From positions 1-64,000 of the forward strand of contig CALSRC010000017.1 in NCBI GenBank assembly GCA_943788645.1: a stretch of DNA of 64,000 nt. Reading direction: 5' to 3'. The stretch comes from UA16 sp002292325 (lineage in GTDB: Bacteria > Bacteroidota > Bacteroidia > Flavobacteriales_D > Sanyastnellaceae). Below, piece after piece: positions 59,901 to 64,000 of this stretch (the stretch's first letter is position 1; each line of letters begins with the position of its first letter). Under the pieces are notes generated by a model that saw only the letters and a list, made by a program, of their open reading frames with translations, made no database searches and had not been told where the DNA came from. The translations under genes were made by a program, and so were the position numbers.

Positions 59901-62900
59901 CGCTGATGAAACCAAGCAACCGGCGTATTCACATGAACCGTCGTCGTACGTGGCTGTTTCATCGTAGTTCGATGCACCGGTATCTGTGCAACCCGGGAAT
60001 TCCAACTCGTCGCAAATGCCGTCGCCGTCCTCGTCATTGTTGCAATTGCCATCGCAATCATAAGCAAATTCTGGATAGGTGCCATCGCAATCGCAGGCAC
60101 CTTCCGGGATTCCATCTCCTCCGCAAATTCCGCACTCATCAAATTCTTGGCATGACCCGTCTTCATCTGTAGCAGATGAGTCATAGTTACATGCTGAAGC
60201 ATCGGTGCAACCTGCAATTTCAAATTCATCACAAGTGCCGTCTGCATCCGAATCATTCAAGCAAACTCCGTTGCAATCATAACCGTCTGTAGCATATTCA
60301 CAAGAACCGTCGTTATCTGTTGCATCTGCATTGAAGTTACAAGCATTCGCATCGTCACATCCCGCTATTTCAAAGGGATCGCATACACCGTCGGAATCCG
60401 AATCTGAGAGGCAATTGCCATCACAATCGTAACCAGCATCTGCGTAAGAGCAAGAGGCATCATCGTCTGTTGCTTCTGAACTGTAGTTGCAAGCCTCGTT
60501 GTCCGTGCATCCTGCAACTTCGAATTCGTCGCATGTTCCGTCGCCGTCTGAATCGTTCAAGCAATTGCCTTCACAATCGTAACCAGTCTCAGCATACGTG
60601 CATGAATCATTTTCATCGGTCGCGTCTGCATTGTAGTTGCAAGCTGTAGCGTCTGTGCAGCCCGCAACTTCAAATTCGTCGCACGTGCCATCGCCATCCG
60701 CATCGTTCAGGCAGTTGCCGTCGCAATCATAACCGGCATCAGCAAAGTCACATGTACCGTCATCATCTGTTGCATCTGAGCTAAAGTTACATGCCGCAGA
60801 ATCTGTGCAACCTGCAATCTCAAACTCGTCGCACGTTCCGTCACCATCGGCATCGTTCAAGCAGTTGCCATCGCAATCATAATTGGTCTCCGCATAGGTG
60901 CATGAGCCGTCATCCTCCGTAGCACTTGCTTCGTAGTTGCAAGCCGTATCGTCCGTGCAACCTTCGATCGTGATAGGACATAAAGGGTAAGGGCATGAAG
61001 AATCGTACGTCGTTGTGCTGCCATCTGTGCAGTTCACTCCGCCATACGTCCAATCTCCGTCCACTTTGTATGCCCAAGAATCAAGGTATTCCCAATCCTG
61101 GCCTGAACCATCAACATTGATGTCGCCAAACGTCTCAATCACTTCTGTCCATTCGAAGAGCTCAATCGCATCATCACCGTTCTGGCTGATGCTGCCTGTT
61201 CCTTCTGAAAAAACGTGCTCAAACTCCGCATAACATTCTTCGAAATAAGCCGACATCGCTGCATCCGAGCGAACCGCAAGGATGTCGTCACCAGCAGAAA
61301 CCGAAACAGCTGGGAACGTGTATTCAATTCCGTCCGTTCCGCCACCGTTGTTTGCCACACCGAGGCTAAATATGCTGAGGTCAGCAATATCTGCCAATGC
61401 AATCACGTGGATCGCCTTTCCGTCATTTCCACCAGAAGGAACCGTAAAGTCAATGATTCCTTGCAAGGCCAATGCATTTGTCAATTCTGCACATGAACCG
61501 TCGTCGTCCGTAGCATCCGCATTGTAGTTCGGTGCTTCCGCATCCGTGCAGCCCGCAACTTCAAATTCGTCGCAAATGCCATCTTCGTCTGCATCGTTCA
61601 AACAGTTACCGTCGCAATCGTATCCAGTAGCTGGGAAGTTTCCGTCGCAATCACACGCGCCTTCAGCAATGCCGTCGCCTCCGCAAATGCCACACTCGTC
61701 CAAGGCCAAACATGAGCCGTCGTCGTCTGTTGCTTCCGCACTGTAGTTGCAAGCTTCTGCATCTGTGCAGCCTGACACTTCAAATTCGTCACACGTGCCG
61801 TCTCCGTCTGAATCGTTCAAGCAAACGCCATCGCAGTCATAACCATCTGCCGGTCCGTTCCCCTCGCAATCACACGCACCGTCCGCAATGCCGTCACCGC
61901 CGCATACGCCACACTCGTCCAAAGCCAAGCATGAACCGTCATCCTCCGTTGCATCAGCGTCGTAGTTACAAGCTGCCACATCGGTACAACCTGGGATGAT
62001 GTACTCACAACTTCCATCGTCATAATCCGCTGCAGGATCGAAGTTCGTCGCTGCATCATCCGTGCAACCGCATGCGTTTCCGCCTGTACCGCCACCGCCT
62101 TCGCCGGCTGCATTAAATGTACCTACACCGTCATACGAAAATGTCTTACGTATGTCGTTGTCGCCAATGCCATTGCCGAATATCTGAACATTCATGGTTC
62201 CAGAAAAACCACCTGAAGTCGTCATCTGCATCACCAAGACGCGGCCATCCGCATCCGGCAATCCGTTCGGTGTGCCGTTCAATACGTACCAAGCTCCGCC
62301 TGTTTGCGTATTCAACAAAATATCTTGACCGTCAATCGCTGATCCGGATTGGAACGCAGCAACAAAAGGTTGATTGGAATCTTCCACAACACTGATCGCA
62401 ACTTCGTCGCCTGTGTTTTGGCCATCCAATCCAATCGTGATCCAGCTGTCTCCTCCAATCGTTGGAAAGAAGGCTACAAAAGCAGGGTTGATGCCCGTAG
62501 CAAGGGATGCACCAAGTGGATCATTGTAGAATCCATTCTCTGTGCCCATTTCCATCGGGTCACCATCGTTTCCATAAACAGAACTCAAGAAATCGTCCCC
62601 ATTTGCCAAATCCACATACCAGCGGTACGTCACTTGTCCGGGAATGATATCATTGGCAAATTCTTCAACCGTCAAGGTATAACCGCTGGATTCACCACCA
62701 CCGGTGCCCTCGCCAGCACAAGAACAATAATCGCAAGAGCCATCATCGTCTGTAGCGTCTGCGTTATAGTTACAGGCTGCCGAATCTGTGCAACCGAGCA
62801 ATTCCAAATCGTCGCAAACGCCGTTTTCATTGACATCCGCTGTGCACGAACCACCGCACACGCCCAACGCATCCAATACGTTTCCATCACAATCACAAGC

Positions 62901-64000
62901 GCCATCTGCAATGCCGTCACCGCCGCACACACCGCACTCGTCCAAAGCCAAGCAAGAGCCGTCCTCATCCGTCGCATCCTCGTTAAAGTTGCAAGCCGCT
63001 TCATCGGTGCAACCCGATACTTCAAATTCGTCGCACGTGCCGTCTCCGTCTGCATCGTTCAAGCAATTGCCATCACAATCATAACCCGTTGCAGGACCAT
63101 TGCCATCGCAATCACAAGCGCCTTCCTCAATGCCGTCACCTCCACACACTCCGCATTCGTCAAAAGACTGGCATGAGCCGTCGTCTTCTGTAGCACTTGC
63201 CTCATAGTTACATGCTTCAGCATCTGTGCAACCAAAAATCGTTAGTGGACACAATGGGTACGGGCATGAAGAATCGTACGTTGTTGTGCTGCCATCTGTG
63301 CAGTTCACCCCGCCATACGTCCAAGTTCCGTCCACTTTGTATGCCCAAGAATCAAGGTATTCCCAATCCTGGCCTGAACCATCAACATTGATGTCGCCAA
63401 ACGTCTCAATCACTTCTGTCCATTCGAAAAGCTCTATCGCATCATCACCGTTCTGGCTGATGCTGCCTGTTCCTTCATCGAAAACATGATCAAACTCAGA
63501 ATAACATTCTACAAAATAAGCAGACATCGCATCAGCCGAAACAGCAGCTAAAATGTCATCACCTGCAGAAACCGAAACGGCTGGGAACGTGTATTCAATT
63601 CCGTCCGTTCCACCACCGTTGTTTGCCACACCGAGGCTAAATATGCTGAGATCAGCAATATCGGCCATAGCAATCACATGGATGGCTTTACCATTGCTTC
63701 CTCCTGAAGGAACCGTAAAGTCAATGATCCCTTGCAAGGCCAATGCATTTGTCAATTCTGCACATGAACCGTCGTCGTCCGTAGCGTCCGCATTGTAGTT
63801 CGGTGCTTCCGCATCCGTGCAGCCCGCAACTTCAAATTCGTCGCATGTGCCGTCTCCGTCCGCATCGTTCAAACAGTTACCGTCGCAGTCATAACCTTCA
63901 GCAGGGCCATTGCCCTCACAATCGCAAGCGCCATCGGTAGGGCCGTCACCGCCGCAAACACCACATTCATCGAGCACATTGCCCTCGCAATCACATGCAC
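50994..64000 (-). CDS. Giant Cys/Asp-rich repeat surface protein, 5'-truncated by window edge
   Basis: At least 4,330 codons; the frame is open through base 64000, so the N terminus and any signal peptide are outside. The main unit is about 40-50 residues: GCTDxxACNYxxxATxDDGSC, then YDCDGNCLxDxDGDGxCDxF, with six Cys and an Asp ladder like thrombospondin type 3 calcium-binding repeats. Set among these are five copies of an unknown ~190-residue domain (about 62.1-62.7, 56.9-57.5, 55.8-56.4, 54.7-55.3 and 53.2-53.8 kb) and two copies of a lamin-tail-like domain (60.97-61.48 and 63.24-63.75 kb). The C terminus has two dockerin/EF-hand-like motifs, DFNGDGVVQNQDLLDFLLAY and DFNGDGQVQAQDLLDFLLSW. 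I infer a disulfide-rich, calcium-binding cell-surface adhesin or matrix protein. No T9SS domain is seen. Confidence 0.88.
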   Translation of the reverse strand, partial: ACDCEGNVLDECGVCGGDGPTDGACDCEGNGPAEGYDCDGNCLNDADGDGTCDEFEVAGCTDAEAPNYNADATDDDGSCAELTNALALQGIIDFTVPSGGSNGKAIHVIAMADIADLSIFSLGVANNGGGTDGIEYTFPAVSVSAGDDILAAVSADAMSAYFVECYSEFDHVFDEGTGSISQNGDDAIELFEWTEVIETFGDINVDGSGQDWEYLDSWAYKVDGTWTYGGVNCTDGSTTTYDSSCPYPLCPLTIFGCTDAEACNYEASATEDDGSCQSFDECGVCGGDGIEEGACDCDGNGPATGYDCDGNCLNDADGDGTCDEFEVSGCTDEAACNFNEDATDEDGSCLALDECGVCGGDGIADGACDCDGNVLDALGVCGGSCTADVNENGVCDDLELLGCTDSAACNYNADATDDDGSCDYCSCAGEGTGGGESSGYTLTVEEFANDIIPGQVTYRWYVDLANGDDFLSSVYGNDGDPMEMGTENGFYNDPLGASLATGINPAFVAFFPTIGGDSWITIGLDGQNTGDEVAISVVEDSNQPFVAAFQSGSAIDGQDILLNTQTGGAWYVLNGTPNGLPDADGRVLVMQMTTSGGFSGTMNVQIFGNGIGDNDIRKTFSYDGVGTFNAAGEGGGGTGGNACGCTDDAATNFDPAADYDDGSCEYIIPGCTDVAACNYDADATEDDGSCLALDECGVCGGDGIADGACDCEGNGPADGYDCDGVCLNDSDGDGTCDEFEVSGCTDAEACNYSAEATDDDGSCLALDECGICGGDGIAEGACDCDGNFPATGYDCDGNCLNDADEDGICDEFEVAGCTDAEAPNYNADATDDDGSCAELTNALALQGIIDFTVPSGGNDGKAIHVIALADIADLSIFSLGVANNGGGTDGIEYTFPAVSVSAGDDILAVRSDAAMSAYFEECYAEFEHVFSEGTGSISQNGDDAIELFEWTEVIETFGDINVDGSGQDWEYLDSWAYKVDGDWTYGGVNCTDGSTTTYDSSCPYPLCPITIEGCTDDTACNYEASATEDDGSCTYAETNYDCDGNCLNDADGDGTCDEFEIAGCTDSAACNFSSDATDDDGTCDFADAGYDCDGNCLNDADGDGTCDEFEVAGCTDATACNYNADATDENDSCTYAETGYDCEGNCLNDSDGDGTCDEFEVAGCTDNEACNYSSEATDDDASCSYADAGYDCDGNCLSDSDSDGVCDPFEIAGCDDANACNFNADATDNDGSCEYATDGYDCNGVCLNDSDADGTCDEFEIAGCTDASACNYDSSATDEDGSCQEFDECGICGGDGIPEGACDCDGTYPEFAYDCDGNCNNDEDGDGICDELEFPGCTDTGASNYDETATYDDGSCEYAGCLVSSACNYDPSWDVLDFASCDFTSCVGCTDDAACNYEADNTQDNGSCEYPDAGYDCDGNCLTDADGDGTCDEFEIEGCTDPTNPGFDSDATEDDGSCLTAGCTLEEACNYDDEAGYLDLSMCEFESCAGCTDAEACNYDATATLNDNSCTYPTMPYLDCDGECINDIDGDGICNELEIPGCMDAEADNYLSVATDDDGSCIYLGCTVSAACNYDVTANTNDGSCDYDSCVGCGNLDACNYDESVVYSVNAFCDFPEAGYDCGGNCLNDADSDGICDEFEVAGCDDSSACNYDEEVTDSDSESCDYSCFGCTVSSACNYDPFATQNDGSCDMESCIGCMNSAACNFDETATIPVSALCVFSASPFVDCNGDCNNDDDEDGVCNEFEIPGCNDPDAVNYNEYATDNDGSCLVGGCTIPSPYLCNFDPNADYLIYTMCICDTETGGSPTPVSMPVPGCNDIWACNYDPLATSNDGSCDYLSCLGCTDDEACNYDPAAIYNDGSCDYASCSVNGCTNASACNFDPEATVNDGSCEYSSCLGCTDENAANYDPTATIDNASCDYPGCIIPTACNYDSSATSNDGSCEYSSCSGCMVAAACNFDPEATISDYASCEFAEDEYDCDGECLTDSDEDGVCDAFEVDGCTDAGANNFDPAATDDDGTCAYPVPGCTSPAACNFNPAATVSDGSCDFESCIGCLDGAACNFDGEAIYNDQSQCEFPAAFYDCDGNCLSDSDGDGICDELDACSDLSACNYDDAANGSCQTLDICGVCGGNGVDTDGDGTCDSLEVNGCTDDLACNYNASATEEDGSCSFCGCESTAANFEGYEVFVESHMVHTTGDLAGLTTYRLYLETPNATDQVTSFTGNGEWALEINSTTSFYQHPAGGWSSESMTAAALGVFPDLAYDSYVTLNLEGPAIAPEQNPTALPGSWVSSFAEGNNIVINDVAGSGWYVTPDGANINVDENSRMYFAQLTTDGIIHGQFRVQIFPEGDNINDERVDISFVQQLCGGCTDATACNYNSEANTDDGSCTYEASDYVDCDGVCFNDADGDGVCDEEEAAGCTDATACNYDVDATDDDGSCEFLISSSYDCDGNCLLDSDGDGICNQDEVLGCTNSDACNFADSATENDGSCVFAASGYDCDGNCLADADGDGVCDEFEIDGCTDAAACNFDEANTEDDGSCDFCSCGDPASNYTMTVEEHAVDGIEGMTTYRFYIDMENPTDFLSAMYGTGLEPLALSTSTGFYNDEFGAATADQILTAFYAVFPSMEFDSWVTIGIDSAPQGSEVAIGTVESDGQPWLDSFDANAPTAGQDFVIDGLYGGAWYITNGSANGLPDADNQRVLFMQVTTAGSISGTMNAQIFPEGNGENETFKTFIFDGVGTFGAENETEGGVGNACGCTDESADNYDISAEYDDGGCIYYGCTDADACNYDDAANTEDGSCFYIVEGYDCDGVCLADADGDGVCDAFEVVGCTDAAACNYDAAATDDSEGCTYPVEACDSCSGETDGTGTVVDNDLNENGICDADDLIGCMDETACDYLPTATIEGECDYCSCLGNTASIDGYGVIVEPVMAHMDGELAGLTTYRVYLTTPQSTDVLTAIVGDQEFALDLTSSTTFYQHPGGDVTPDNLSAEMIAVSPELAYDSYVTIGLDGPATELGDVNAGIIPGPWSADFEAGGPVIVDDLLGGGWYVVPDANNAVVGADARILIAQLTTDGQISGSFRAQVFPNGNYENDDRVDITFLDAICGCNDPTALNFDPEANFLLEGSCIMPILGCLDDMACNYDADANTDDGSCEYAAEGYDCDGVCLEDTDGDGVCDQFELAGCQDEMACNYDATATDADNSCEYAVDGYDCDGNCLADADGDGVCDQFEIGGCQDESACNFNEAATDEDGSCTYAEELYDCDGNCLNDADGDYVCDENEVAGCINPNACNYVDPAIVTDLISCVFAEAGYDCDGNCLNDADGDGVCDEFEVEGCLDAVACNYNPDTTDEIDCIYQVEGYGCDGVCINDADGDGVCDEFEIDGCTDAAACNYDEANTEEDGSCDYCSCGDPISGYTLQVEEYAVNGIEGMTTYRFYIGMEASTDFLSAIYGSLQSPLSITTTTGFYNDTFAAGSTAEGINPFFFGTFPSLEFDSWVTIGTESYATMGQVAAATVESSIQPWTGAFSALSEMSGQDVAMDDWYGGAWYVVNGATNGVADADNQRVLIMQLTTAGEISGMLNAQVFPNGDGAAEIFKSFNYDGAGTFNAEGESANGAGNACGCTDPEASNYDEGAQYENDSCLYPGCMDATACNYDAGATIDDASCSYAAEGFDCDGNCLVDTDGDGVCDQFEEAGCMDATACNYDVDATDADESCEYATEGYDCDGNCLADADGDGVCDQFELAGCMDATACNYDPDATDADESCEYAAEGYDCDGNCLVDTDGDGVCDGFEIAGCQDTMACNFDADATDADESCEYAAEGYDCDGNCLVDTDGDGVCDQFEVAGCMDATACNYDADATDADESCEYASEGYDCDGNCLVDTDGDGVCDQFEVAGCMDATACNYDADATDADESCEYAAEGYDCAGNCLVDTDGDGVCDQFEVAGCVDAEACNYDADATDADESCEYAAEGYDCDGNCLVDTDGDGVCDQFEVAGCMDAEACNYDADATDADESCEYAEDGYDCDGNCLVDTDGDGVCDQFEVAGCVDAVACNYDADATDADESCEYAEDGYDCNGNCLADADGDGVCDQFEVAGCVDAEACNYDADATDADESCEYAEEGYDCDGNCLVDSDGDGVCDAFEIAGCMYLQASNYDAGATDDNGSCEFEGCMDENAFNFNAYANASDGDCNLSPIADFNGDGVVQNQDLLDFLLAYGQTGPEWGGVDWVQAACNVVATPLEDLYTPIDYCGAAEPVDVCAELGCMYPMASNYDPEATTESGDCVWTGCTDSDAFNYNPVANLEDDTCTYDICPDFNGDGQVQAQDLLDFLLSWGMTY
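51568..53067 (-). repeat. 150-bp tandem array, 10 units, in the giant gene
   Basis: Ten units of exactly 150 bp (50 codons), in phase at 51568, 51718 and so on. Each encodes GC..ACNYDADATDADESCEYA followed by GYDCDGNCLVDTDGDGVCD. Units are very similar in DNA. One unit has Ala for the first Asp of DCDGNC. Confidence 0.92.
60968..61640 (-). repeat. Copy 2 of the duplicated lamin-tail-like module
   Basis: Nearly identical in DNA to 63239-63910, at a constant offset of about 2,271 bp (757 codons). Encodes the same NALALQGIIDFTVPSGG to NCTDGSTTTYDSSCPYP domain plus a flanking Cys-rich unit. Confidence 0.88.
63239..63910 (-). repeat. Copy 1 of the duplicated lamin-tail-like module
   Basis: Partner of the copy at 60968-61640. 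Contains GDDAIELF, VIETFGDINVDGSGQDWEYL and DSWAYKVDG, as in lamin-tail-like domains of secreted bacterial proteins. Confidence 0.88.

Noticed and set aside
1..64000. tRNA, rRNA, transposase, integrase or prophage genes
   Set aside because: I saw no cloverleaf-like segments, rRNA motifs or mobile-element proteins; all gaps are short and explained by promoters, terminators or small repeats.

Overview
The window reads as a chromosomal segment of a Bacteroidota bacterium, most likely a marine-type Flavobacteriales. Evidence: a conserved Bacteroidota run bamD-rpoZ-coaBC-DUF4835-recN, a SusC/FecA-type TonB-dependent receptor with an N-terminal carboxypeptidase-like domain, a serine-palmitoyltransferase-like enzyme, no Shine-Dalgarno sites where I looked, and repeated matches to the Bacteroidota -7 promoter box TAnnTTTG (here often TAnnTTCG). 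I saw no rRNA, tRNA, CRISPR array, insertion sequence or prophage. Genes are tightly packed and no gene-free stretch exceeds about 190 bp.

Layout. 1-1077: 3' part of aroA, then a bidirectional terminator. 1151-6856 (-): a 1901-residue secreted fibre-like protein made of 26 near-identical 43-residue repeats with a possible C1q/TNF-like head. 7035-13757: EI24/CysZ-like membrane protein, Mpl cell-wall recycling ligase, a DtxR/MntR-type regulator with a ZIP metal transporter, an AI-2E/PerM permease and CTP synthase. 13769-17067 (-): O-antigen-ligase-like protein, GT2, DinB-like and ElaA-like acetyltransferase genes in one overlapping operon. 17127-22683: an ABC-F ATPase and the phenylacetyl-CoA epoxidase genes, with paaE divergent from paaABCD. 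23252-27086 (-): serine-palmitoyltransferase-like gene, truA, and an MsbA-type ABC exporter. 27268-32306: bamD-rpoZ-coaBC-DUF4835-recN. 32336-42436: TonB receptor, Lhr-type helicase, a TPR-like protein, GT4, a Gfo/Idh/MocA dehydrogenase and a patatin-barrel fusion. 42479-49643: metal-receptor-like protein, dnaK, MMPL exporter, aspartylglucosaminidase and UbiA prenyltransferase. 49683-50888 (-): a beta-propeller protein. 50994 to the right edge (-): a giant cysteine- and aspartate-rich repeat protein of more than 4,330 residues whose N terminus lies outside the window.

The strongest cross-cutting observation is promoter placement. At eight genes that head a transcript, an exact TAnnTTTG/TAnnTTCG box ends only 4-7 nt before the ATG, so the mRNAs should be leaderless or nearly so. 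This fixes several start codons and explains the missing ribosome binding sites. At the metal regulator the box lies inside one of two TTTAG-N5-CTAAA dyads, a probable autorepression site. At pyrG the box instead places the transcription start in a CCC run that begins a perfect hairpin just before the ATG, which suggests CTP-sensitive control. The two giant repeat proteins are the other notable items: both carry recently amplified, nearly identical DNA repeats and probably act at the cell surface.
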